NCBI RefSeq assembly: GCF_030412965.1
Contig: NZ_JAUHJQ010000015.1
Coordinates: forward strand, 1 to 41,031
Source: Nocardioides oceani
GTDB lineage: Bacteria; Actinomycetota; Actinomycetes; Propionibacteriales; Nocardioidaceae
Length of the DNA stretch: 41,031 nt
Direction of reading: 5' to 3'
The notes below the pieces were generated by a model. The model made no database searches and was not told the origin of the DNA. It was given only the letters and a program-made list of their open reading frames with translations. The position numbers were made by a program, and so were the translations under genes. This document shows, in pieces, positions 1 through 6,818 of the stretch (positions within the stretch are counted from its first letter, which is position 1; every line of letters begins with the position of its first letter).

Positions 1-285
1 GGCTCGAAGTCCGAGCTCCTCGACCTCGGCCGACGATCCCGACTGTTCTCCGGCGCGCAACGCCGCGGGCTCAACATCACCCAACCGACCTGCACCGCCG
101 ACGGCTGCGACTGGCCCGCCCACCTCTGCCACGCCCACCACGACCAACCCTGGTCGCACGGCGGGACGACAGACCTGAGCAACGCCCGCAACCTCTGCCC
201 CCGCCACCACGCACGCATCCACGACCCCGCCTACGAGACCACCCACCTGCCCAACGGCCGCGTCGCCTTCCACATGCGGACATAG
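1..285 (+). CDS. HNH endonuclease domain protein, 3' fragment (DUF222/13E12-like)
   Basis: Frame 1 is open from the window edge to a TAG stop and encodes the last 94 residues of a protein whose start lies outside the window. The fragment has a Cys-rich HNH-type nuclease domain: CTADGCDW and LCHAHH, then WSHGGTTDLSNARNLC and RHHARIH. This supplies the paired His, Asn and terminal His expected of a beta-beta-alpha metal finger. In actinomycetes this C-terminal HNH domain usually follows a DUF222 region in multicopy 13E12-type proteins; that half is not visible here. The family's role (mobile-element-related nuclease or repeat family) is not settled. The HNH assignment is firm and the wider family is inferred. 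Confidence 0.85.
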   Translation, partial: GSKSELLDLGRRSRLFSGAQRRGLNITQPTCTADGCDWPAHLCHAHHDQPWSHGGTTDLSNARNLCPRHHARIHDPAYETTHLPNGRVAFHMRT

Positions 286-651
286 ACCGCTGGCCCGGTC
301 ATCTCACAGACGTCCTTCGACCACCGCCACCACAGCGGTCGACCCCCGCCCGCCCGCAACCCGAACAGCGACCGCGACCAAGCACCTCGACCACAGCAGC
401 GCGCAACCACGCCTTCCTTTGAATCTCCTTGCACGGCGCCACCCGACGGCCCGACGACCACCCCGGAGGCCCTGCGCACCTCACCGGGTCTCCACGACGC
501 TCGCCAAAGCTCGCTGCTCGACCAGCGAAGTCGGGCCCCGCGCACCCCACCGGGTCTCGACCAGCGTGTCAGGCCCTGTGCACCTCACCGGGTCTCGACG
601 ACGCTCGCCGAGGCTCGCTGCTCGACCAGCGGGACGTCGCCCGACGAGCGG
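286..651. repeat. Intergenic spacer with degenerate REP-like repeats
   Basis: This is a 366-bp spacer between convergent genes, the HNH fragment and hsaF, with no gene that I can support. It holds two near-identical copies of an element of about 56 bp, at 472-527 and 575-631. Both run from CCTGnGCACCTCACCGGG through GCTCGCTGCTCGACCAGCG. A third copy at 541-566 keeps both ends but lacks the middle, including the GCTCG-repeat core. The elements have GGTC and GACC near their ends and three GCTCG pentamers about ten bases apart, so they can fold. They resemble the abundant extragenic palindromic elements of Nocardioides-type genomes (from memory). Their place just after both stop codons would suit a role in transcript ends. 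Confidence 0.7.
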
Positions 652-1740
652 TCAGGCGTTGGCGGCGGCCTTGTCCTGCTCGGCCTTCAGCATGAGTGCG
701 ATGTCGATGAGCTGGTCCTCCTGGCCGCCGATGAGCTTGCGGCGGCCGGCCTCGAGCAAGATCTTCGCGCCGGAGACGCCGTACCGGTCGGCGGCGTTGC
801 CGGCGTGCTTGAGGAAGGAGGAGTAGACGCCGGCGTACCCCATCATCAGCGTCATCCGGTCCAGCTGGCACTCCTCCGGCATGGCCGGCTTGATGACGTC
901 CTCGGAGGCGTCGACGATCTGCAGGAAGTCGACGCCGGTGCGCCAGCCGAGCTTGTCGCAGACGCCGATGAAAGCCTCGAGCGGCGTGTTGCCGGCGCCG
1001 GCGCCGAAGCGGCGGACCGAGCCGTCGATCTGGGTGGCGCCCGCGCGGGCGGCGATGACGGTGTTGGCGACGCCGAGGCCGAGGTTCTCGTGGCCGTGGA
1101 AACCGACGTCGGCCTGCGCGCCGATCTCGGCGACGACCGCCGAGACCCGGTCGGCGGTCTGCTCCATGACGAGCGCGCCGGCGGAGTCGACGACGTACAC
1201 GCACTGGCAGCCGGCGTCGACCATGATCCGGGCCTGCTTCGCCAGCACCTCCGGCGGCTGGGTGTGGCTCATCATGAGGAAGCCGACGGTCTCCAGGCCG
1301 AGCTCGCGGGCGAGCCCGAAGTGCTGGATGGAGGTGTCGGCCTCGGTGCAGTGCGTGGCGATCCGGCAGATCTGGCCGCCGTTGTCCTGCGCCGCGCGGA
1401 TGTCGTCCTTGGTGCCGACGCCCGGGAGCATGAGGAAGGCGATCCTGGCGTTCTTGGCGGTCTCCGCCGCGATCCGGATCAGCTCCTGCTCGGGTGTGCG
1501 GGAGAAGCCGTAGTTGAACGACGAGCCGCCGAGGCCGTCGCCGTGGGTCACCTCGATGACCGGGATGCCGGAGGAGTCGAGCGCCTCGACGATGTCGTGG
1601 ACCTCCTGCGCGGTGAACTGGTGCCGCTTGTGGTGCGACCCGTCGCGCAGGCAGGTGTCGGTCAGCCGCAGGTCCAGGTCGCCGCCGTGGGCGTCCTTCC
1701 AGGTGCGCGTCAACGTGTCGCGCTGGGCTGCGTCGGTCAT
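652..1740 (-). CDS. hsaF: 4-hydroxy-2-oxovalerate/4-hydroxy-2-oxohexanoate aldolase
   Basis: This is a 362-residue metal-dependent class II aldolase of the DmpG/BphI/HsaF family. It cleaves a 4-hydroxy-2-oxoacid to pyruvate plus an aldehyde, which it channels to its dehydrogenase partner. The signature DTCLRDGSHHKRH gives Arg32, Asp33 and His36, and FHGHENLG gives His215 and His217. These match BphI Arg16, Asp17, His20, His200 and His202. An AAGGAGG ribosome site sits 6 bases before the ATG, and one base separates it from the stop of hsaG, so the two are co-translated. The neighbouring kstD and KstR box make the steroid version (4-hydroxy-2-oxohexanoate to pyruvate and propanal) likelier than an aromatic meta-cleavage version; the sequence alone cannot separate these. 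Confidence 0.92.
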   Translation of the reverse strand: MTDAAQRDTLTRTWKDAHGGDLDLRLTDTCLRDGSHHKRHQFTAQEVHDIVEALDSSGIPVIEVTHGDGLGGSSFNYGFSRTPEQELIRIAAETAKNARIAFLMLPGVGTKDDIRAAQDNGGQICRIATHCTEADTSIQHFGLARELGLETVGFLMMSHTQPPEVLAKQARIMVDAGCQCVYVVDSAGALVMEQTADRVSAVVAEIGAQADVGFHGHENLGLGVANTVIAARAGATQIDGSVRRFGAGAGNTPLEAFIGVCDKLGWRTGVDFLQIVDASEDVIKPAMPEECQLDRMTLMMGYAGVYSSFLKHAGNAADRYGVSGAKILLEAGRRKLIGGQEDQLIDIALMLKAEQDKAAANA

Positions 1741-1741
1741 G

Positions 1742-2650
1742 TCAGGCCTCCTTGCGGCCGGCGAGCACGGACCGCGCGATGTTGTCGCCGACCTGCGTCG
1801 CAGCGGCGGTCATGATGTCGAGGTTGCCGGAGTACGGCGGCAGGTAGTCCCCGGCGCCCTCCACCTCGACGAAGATCGAGACCTTCACCTGGCCCTGGGT
1901 CGCGGCCGACGGCTCGTCGACCTGCGGCTCCTGGAGCAGCCGGTAGCCCGGGACGTACTCCTGGACGGCCTTCTCCATGGCGAAGACCGACTGCACGATG
2001 GCGTCGCGGTCGGCGTCGGGCGGCACCGCGCAGAAGATCGTGTCGCGCATGATCATCGGCGGCTCGGCCGGGTTGAGGATGATGATCGCCTTGCCCCTCT
2101 CGGCACCGCCGATCCGCTCGACGCCGGCCGCCGTCGTCCGCGTGAACTCGTCGATGTTGGCCCGGGTGCCGGGCCCGGCGGAGACGCTCGAGACCGACGC
2201 GACGATCTCGGCGTACGGCACCGGCGCGACCCGGGAGACCGCCGCGACCATGGGGATGGTGGCCTGGCCGCCGCAGGTGATCATGTTGACGTTCATCGCG
2301 CCGACGTGCTCCTCGCCGTTGACCGGCGGGATGACGGCGGGGCCGACCGAGGCGGGCGTCAGGTCGACCGCGCGGATGCCGGCCTCCTCGTAGCGGGGGG
2401 CGTACTCGCGGTGCACGTAGGCGGACGTCGCCTCGAAGATGAGGTCGGGCAGCTCGTCCTGCTTCAACAACCAGTCGACGCCCTCGTGCGAGGCCTCGAG
2501 GCCCTGCTGCGCGGCCAGCTTCAGCCCTTCCGAGGCCGGATCGACGCCGATCATCCAGCGCGGCTCGACGACGTCTGAGCGGAGCAGCTTGTACATCAGG
2601 TCGGTGCCGATGTTGCCCGGCCCCACGATGGCCGCGGTCAGCTTGGTCAT
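1742..2650 (-). CDS. hsaG: Acylating acetaldehyde/propanal dehydrogenase
   Basis: This 302-residue protein of the BphJ/DmpF/HsaG family oxidises acetaldehyde or propanal to the acyl-CoA with NAD+ and CoA. The N-terminus carries the Rossmann motif VGPGNIGTD at residues 9-17. NMITCGGQATIPMV gives the nucleophilic Cys126, matching Cys131 of BphJ. Length is normal for the family. It is the first gene of the minus-strand unit, directly opposite kstD. On the minus strand a TAGCAT -10 candidate (2699-2694) overlaps the KstR box, giving a leader of roughly 35-40 bases. In M. tuberculosis hsaE stands between hsaG and kstD (Rv3535c, Rv3536c, Rv3537); here it is absent, so the hydratase step must be encoded elsewhere or supplied by another enzyme. 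Confidence 0.92.
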   Translation of the reverse strand: MTKLTAAIVGPGNIGTDLMYKLLRSDVVEPRWMIGVDPASEGLKLAAQQGLEASHEGVDWLLKQDELPDLIFEATSAYVHREYAPRYEEAGIRAVDLTPASVGPAVIPPVNGEEHVGAMNVNMITCGGQATIPMVAAVSRVAPVPYAEIVASVSSVSAGPGTRANIDEFTRTTAAGVERIGGAERGKAIIILNPAEPPMIMRDTIFCAVPPDADRDAIVQSVFAMEKAVQEYVPGYRLLQEPQVDEPSAATQGQVKVSIFVEVEGAGDYLPPYSGNLDIMTAAATQVGDNIARSVLAGRKEA

Positions 2651-2697
2651 GTCTGGGTGGACCTCTCAGGGGTGGGTCGGACGGCAGGCCACCATGC

Positions 2698-2711
2698 TAG
2701 AACCTGTTACA
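2698..2711. promoter_or_regulatory. KstR-type operator between hsaG and kstD
   Basis: TAGAACCTGTTACA fits the KstR consensus TNNAACNNGTTNNA at every fixed position. It lies 10 bp before the kstD ATG in the 71-bp divergent gap. The box overlaps a -10 candidate TACAGT (2708-2713) for kstD, whose start codon then falls at about +1 (leaderless). It also overlaps TAGCAT on the other strand for hsaG, so one bound repressor could block both directions. KstR is the TetR-family repressor of cholesterol catabolism in mycobacteria and rhodococci, released by steroid CoA thioesters. No kstR gene is in this window. Confidence 0.85.
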
Positions 2712-2721
2712 GTTTCGCGCC

Positions 2722-4494
2722 ATGACGGGGTCTCCTCACGCCACCTCCAGCGGCTCGCCGACCGACCTGCCCAGCGAGGTGGACGTCGTCGTGGTCGGCG
2801 CCGGCGCGGCCGGCATGAGCGCCGCGCTCGCGGCCGCCGATCGCGGCCTCGACACGATCCTGCTGGAGAAGAGCCCGTGGTTCGGCGGCTCGACCGCCCG
2901 CAGCGGCGGCGGCGTGTGGATCCCCGGCAACTACGCGCTCAAGGCGGCCGGTCAGGACGACCCGCTGGAGAACTCCAAGCTCTACCTCGACTCGATCGTC
3001 GGCGACGTGGTCCCGAAGGTCCGCCGCGACACCTACGTCGACCGCGGCGCCGAGGTCATGGACTGGCTCAAGGCCCGCACGCCGGTGCGGTTCACCTGGG
3101 TGCCCGACTACGCCGACTACCACCCCGAGCAGCCCGGTGGGCGGCCGAAGGGGCGGACCGTCGAGCCGATCCCGCTGGACGCGAGCTTCCTCGGCCGCGA
3201 GCTCGAGCGGCTGCACCCGCCGTACACCAAGGCGCCGGCGAACATGATCGTCACCCAGGCCGACTTCCGGAAGATCAGCCTCGGGCTGCGCACGCTGCGC
3301 GGGCCGATCACGATGGTGAAGGTGACGATCAGGCGGATCGTCGCGGGGCTGCTGCGGCGCCGGATGTACGCCATGGGCAACGCGATCGCGATCGGGCTGC
3401 GCAAGGGCCTGGCCGACGCTCGCGTCCCGGTCCACTACGAGACCGACCTGCGCGACCTGCTCGTCGAGGACGGCCGGGTGACCGGCGTCCGGGTGCTGCG
3501 CGACGGCGTCGAGCAGGTCGTCCGGGCCCGCCGCGGCGTGGTGCTGGGCAGCGGCGGCTTCGAGCGCAGCGCCGAGCTGCGCGAGCGCTACCTCCCCCGG
3601 CCGACCTCCGTCGACTGGACGACCGGGTCCCAGAACAACACCGGCGCCGGCCTCCTCGCCGGCATCGAGGCCGGCGCCCGCACCGACCTCATGGACGACG
3701 GCTGGTGGGGCCCGACCATCCCGCTGCCGGGCCGCCCGTGGTTCTGCCTGGCGGAGCGGAACCTGCCCGGCTCGATCATCGTCAACCAGGCCGGCGAGCG
3801 GTACATGAACGAGGCGCTCCCCTACGTCGAGGCCGTCCACGAGATCTACCGCGGCGAGCAGACCGGCGTGGGGCACGTGCCGTCGTGGATGGTCATCGAC
3901 CAGCGCTACCGCAACCGCTACGTCTTCGCCGGCCTCATGCCGCGCCAGCCCTTCCCCGGCAAGTGGTTCAAGGAGGGTGTGGTCAAGAAGGCCGACACCC
4001 TGGCCGGGCTGGCCGCAGAGATCGGCGTCCCCGCCGCGACCCTCGAGCGCACGGTCGAGCGGTTCAACGGCTTCGCGCGCACCGGCGTCGACGCGGACTT
4101 CCACCGCGGCGAGTCGGCCTACGACAAGTACTACTCCGACCCGACCGTCAAGCCGAACCCGTCGCTGCACACGATCGACGAGGGTCCGTTCTACGCCGTC
4201 CAGATCGTCCCCGGCGACCTCGGCACCAAGGGCGGCCTGGTCACCGACGAGCGGGCCCGGGTGCTGCGCGAGGACGGCTCGGTCATCGAGGGCCTGTACG
4301 CCGCCGGCAACGTGTCGTCCGCGGTGATGGGCCACACCTACCCCGGCCCCGGCGGCACGATCGGCCCGGCGCTCGTCTTCGGCTACCTCGCCGCGGAGGA
4401 CCTCGCGTCGGCCGGGACCACCTCCGCGAGCCCCGCGACGACAGCAGCGACCGCACCCACCGAGCCCGCCGTGGCCGAGAAGGAGACAGCCTGA
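2722..4494 (+). CDS. kstD: 3-ketosteroid delta1-dehydrogenase
   Basis: This 590-residue flavoprotein inserts the C1-C2 double bond into ring A of 3-ketosteroids such as androstenedione, a step needed for ring opening. The N-terminus has a VVVVGAGAAGMSAA dinucleotide fold (residues 22-35) and a LLEKSPWFGGSTARSGGG FAD segment. Near the C-terminus, GHTYPGPGGTIGPA places Tyr540 and Gly544 four apart, as Tyr487 and Gly491 are in Rhodococcus KstD1, where they polarise the 3-keto group. The last ~30 residues form an Ala/Thr-rich tail not expected in the fold. The gene follows a KstR box, appears leaderless, and overlaps the next gene by one base (TGATG). Related flavoproteins such as fumarate reductases are excluded by the Tyr-Gly motif and the context. 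Confidence 0.93.
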   Translation: MTGSPHATSSGSPTDLPSEVDVVVVGAGAAGMSAALAAADRGLDTILLEKSPWFGGSTARSGGGVWIPGNYALKAAGQDDPLENSKLYLDSIVGDVVPKVRRDTYVDRGAEVMDWLKARTPVRFTWVPDYADYHPEQPGGRPKGRTVEPIPLDASFLGRELERLHPPYTKAPANMIVTQADFRKISLGLRTLRGPITMVKVTIRRIVAGLLRRRMYAMGNAIAIGLRKGLADARVPVHYETDLRDLLVEDGRVTGVRVLRDGVEQVVRARRGVVLGSGGFERSAELRERYLPRPTSVDWTTGSQNNTGAGLLAGIEAGARTDLMDDGWWGPTIPLPGRPWFCLAERNLPGSIIVNQAGERYMNEALPYVEAVHEIYRGEQTGVGHVPSWMVIDQRYRNRYVFAGLMPRQPFPGKWFKEGVVKKADTLAGLAAEIGVPAATLERTVERFNGFARTGVDADFHRGESAYDKYYSDPTVKPNPSLHTIDEGPFYAVQIVPGDLGTKGGLVTDERARVLREDGSVIEGLYAAGNVSSAVMGHTYPGPGGTIGPALVFGYLAAEDLASAGTTSASPATTAATAPTEPAVAEKETA

Positions 4495-5375
4495 TGCCCA
4501 TCGACCCCTCGGTGGCCATCGGCGCCGACCTCGGCTCCCGCGAGTTCAGCTGGTCCGAGAGCGACGTGCTGCTCTACCACCTCGGCATCGGCGCCGGCTC
4601 GCGACCGGGCGACAACCTCTCCCCCGCGGCGCTGGCCTACACCCTCGACGGCCCGGGCCTGCAGGTGCTGCCCTCGTTCGGCGTGGTCGCACCGACCTTC
4701 CACGAGACCGACCCGCCGCCGCTGGACCTGCCCGGCTGCGACATCAACCTCGCGCAGGTCGTGCACGGGTCGCAGGCGATCACCGTCACCGGCGGTCCGC
4801 TGCCGACCAGCGGCACGGCGACGGTCAGCACGACGCTCACCGACGTGTGGGACAAGGGCAAGGCCGCGGTGATCTGGCAAGAAGGCGTCGCGACGTCCCC
4901 GGCCGGCGAGGAGCTGTGGCGGGTGCGCTCGTCGATCTTCGTGCGCGGCGAGGGCGGTTGGGGCGGTGACCGCGGCTCGTCGAGCCCGGTGGTGCTCCCC
5001 GACCGCGCGCCCGACGCCGACGCGACGTACGACGTGACCCCGCAGCAGGCGCTGCTCTACCGGCTCTGCGGCGACCGCAACCCGCTGCACGCCGACCCTG
5101 ACTTCGCCAAGGCGGCCGGCTTCCCGGCGCCCATCCTGCACGGGCTGTGCTCCTACGGGATCGTGCTGCGCACGCTGACCGACGAGCTGCTCGACGGCGA
5201 CGCGACGCGGGTCGGCGGGTTCGCGGCGAAGTTCGCCGGGGTCGTGTTCCCGGGCGAGACCATCCGCACCCGCGCGTGGCGCGAGGACGGGCGGGTCCTC
5301 GCGGCGGCCGAGATCGCCGGCGGCGACCGGGACGGCTCACCCGTGCTCGGCGACGTGGTGCTCGACCTGGCCTGA
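4494..5375 (+). CDS. MaoC-family double hot-dog enoyl-CoA hydratase (Rv3538-like)
   Basis: This is a 293-residue two-hot-dog (R)-specific 2-enoyl-CoA hydratase. The C-terminal half carries the hydratase-2 signature CGDRNPLHADPDFAKAAGF, giving Asp194, Asn196 and His199, followed by PILHGL. Family members hydrate enoyl-CoA intermediates in steroid side-chain beta-oxidation; the mycobacterial homologue Rv3538 (Hsd4B) also sits directly after kstD (Rv3537). Its ATG overlaps the kstD stop by one base, so expression should be coupled and under the same KstR operator. Length suits the family, with a normal N-terminal pseudo-hot-dog. The exact acyl-CoA substrate is inferred from synteny only. Confidence 0.88.
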   Translation: MPIDPSVAIGADLGSREFSWSESDVLLYHLGIGAGSRPGDNLSPAALAYTLDGPGLQVLPSFGVVAPTFHETDPPPLDLPGCDINLAQVVHGSQAITVTGGPLPTSGTATVSTTLTDVWDKGKAAVIWQEGVATSPAGEELWRVRSSIFVRGEGGWGGDRGSSSPVVLPDRAPDADATYDVTPQQALLYRLCGDRNPLHADPDFAKAAGFPAPILHGLCSYGIVLRTLTDELLDGDATRVGGFAAKFAGVVFPGETIRTRAWREDGRVLAAAEIAGGDRDGSPVLGDVVLDLA

Positions 5376-5383
5376 CCGGCCGG

Positions 5384-5400
5384 CCGCGGTCGCACCGCGG
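5384..5400 (+). terminator. Hairpin terminator after the kstD operon
   Basis: CCGCGGT, a CGC loop and ACCGCGG form a perfect 7-bp stem starting nine bases after the hydratase stop codon. There is no T tract, as is common in high-GC actinomycetes. It separates the steroid operon from the symporter gene. Confidence 0.5.
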
Positions 5401-5452
5401 GGTGACCCGACTCACCCGGCCCCGGGGCATGGCGCCCGGACGGGACGTGTTG

Positions 5453-5483
5453 GGCAGGAGTCCCTCCCCGAAAGGCTCCTGCC
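5453..5483 (+). promoter_or_regulatory. Stem-loop abutting the symporter start codon
   Basis: GGCAGGAG (5453-5460) and CTCCTGCC (5476-5483) are perfect 8-base arms around a 15-base loop. The second arm ends at the base before the ATG. The stem can grow by two G-C pairs past a one-base bulge (CC 5462-5463 with GG 5474-5475). The left arm contains AGGAG, the only strong Shine-Dalgarno-like string near this start; in the folded state it is paired to CTCCT. This would suit control of translation initiation, or the dyad could be a protein operator. No known riboswitch class is recognised. Confidence 0.45.
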
Positions 5484-6815
5484 ATGTCGAACTCCTCGGC
5501 CCTGCGCGTCGTGCGCAGGGTGCCGTTCTGGGCGCAGATCGTCGCCGGCCTCGTGCTGGGCGTGCTGCTGGGCCTGGTCGCCCGCAGCACCGGCTCCGAG
5601 TGGCTGACGACCACGCTCGCCACGGTCGGCGACGTCTTCGTCGGCCTGCTCAAGGCCGCGGTCCCGCCGCTGGTCCTCACCGCGATCATCGTCAGCATCG
5701 CCAACCTGCGGCAGGTCGCCAACGCCGCCCGCCTCGCCACCCAGACGCTGCTGTGGTTCATGGTCACCTCGCTGGTCGCCGTGGGCGTCGGCCTGGGCCT
5801 CGGCATCCTCACCGACCCGGGCGAGGCCGCCGAGGTCGCCCCCGCGGGCGCGTCGTACGACGGCGGCACCGGCTCCTGGCTGGACTTCCTCACCGGCCTG
5901 GTCCCCGCGAACTTCCTCGGCCTCTCCGCCGACGACGGCGGGCTGTCGTTCAACGTGCTGCAGCTGGTCGTCGTGGCCCTCGCGATCGGCGCGGCCGCGC
6001 TCAAGGCCGGCGACGCCGCCGAGCCGTTCCTCGGCTTCATGCGCTCCGCCCTCGCCGTCATCCAGCAGGTGCTGTGGTGGATCATCAAGCTCGCGCCGCT
6101 CGGCACGCTCGGCCTGATCGGGAACGCCGTCGCGACCTACGGCTGGGACCTGGTCGGTCCGCTGGCGACCTTCACCGTCGACGTCTACGTCGGCTGCCTG
6201 GTCGTGATGCTCCTCGTCTACCCGGTCATCCTGCGGCTCAACGGGCTCTCGCCGGTCAAGTTCTTCACCGGCGCATGGCCCGCGATCCAGCTGGCCTTCG
6301 TCTCCCGCTCGTCGGTGGGCACCATGCCGCTCACCCAGCGCGTGACGACCCGCAACCTGGGCGTCCCGGAGGAGTACGCCTCCTTCGCCGTGCCCTTCGG
6401 CGCCACCACCAAGATGGACGGCTGCGCGGCGATCTATCCCGCGCTCGCGGCGATCACGGTGGCGCAGGTCTTCGGCATCTCGCTGGGCATCCAGGACTAC
6501 CTGCTCATCGCGTTCGTCTCGGTCATCGGCTCCGCCGCGACCGCCGGCCTCACCGGCGCGGTGGTCATGCTGACCCTGACCCTGTCCACGCTGGGCCTGC
6601 CGGTCGAGGGCGTCGCGCTGCTGCTCGCGATCGACCCGATCCTCGACATGATCCGCACCGCGACCAACGTCGCCGGCCAGGCGCTCGTGCCGACGATCGT
6701 GGCCAAGCGCGAGGGCCTGCTGGACCAGGCGGCGTACGACGCTCCCCGCGGCGACGTCCTCGGTGACGAGCCGGCGGTCGAGCAGCGCGACGAGCGGGCG
6801 ACGGTCGCCGCCTAG
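5484..6815 (+). CDS. Dicarboxylate/amino acid:cation symporter (DAACS)
   Basis: This 443-residue integral membrane transporter of the GltP/DctA/SstT fold couples uptake of an acidic or neutral amino acid, or a C4-dicarboxylate, to Na+ or H+. Visible family marks are a first hydrophobic helix near residues 12-33, the serine-rich hairpin SRSSVGTMPLTQ and the variant NMDGT region GATTKMDGCAAIYP. The C-terminal DPILDMIRTATNVAGQA supplies the Asp, Arg and Asn of the substrate site. In place of the usual Asn-Met-Asp-Gly-Thr it has KMDGC, so substrate or ion specificity may differ. A short charged tail follows the last helix. The gene stands alone between two hairpins and ends three bases from the convergent methyltransferase gene. 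Confidence 0.9.
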   Translation: MSNSSALRVVRRVPFWAQIVAGLVLGVLLGLVARSTGSEWLTTTLATVGDVFVGLLKAAVPPLVLTAIIVSIANLRQVANAARLATQTLLWFMVTSLVAVGVGLGLGILTDPGEAAEVAPAGASYDGGTGSWLDFLTGLVPANFLGLSADDGGLSFNVLQLVVVALAIGAAALKAGDAAEPFLGFMRSALAVIQQVLWWIIKLAPLGTLGLIGNAVATYGWDLVGPLATFTVDVYVGCLVVMLLVYPVILRLNGLSPVKFFTGAWPAIQLAFVSRSSVGTMPLTQRVTTRNLGVPEEYASFAVPFGATTKMDGCAAIYPALAAITVAQVFGISLGIQDYLLIAFVSVIGSAATAGLTGAVVMLTLTLSTLGLPVEGVALLLAIDPILDMIRTATNVAGQALVPTIVAKREGLLDQAAYDAPRGDVLGDEPAVEQRDERATVAA

Positions 6816-6818
6816 CTC

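Noticed and set aside
472..631. CRISPR array
   Set aside because: Only two and a half copies, no regular spacers and no cas genes.
805..1815. Open frame antisense to hsaF/hsaG
   Set aside because: Shadow of two conserved enzymes; no recognisable protein features.
2707..4335. Long open frame antisense to kstD (542 codons)
   Set aside because: It is the mirror of a strongly supported flavoprotein in GC-rich DNA, and its product is low-complexity Arg/Ala/Gly/Val/Leu without motifs.
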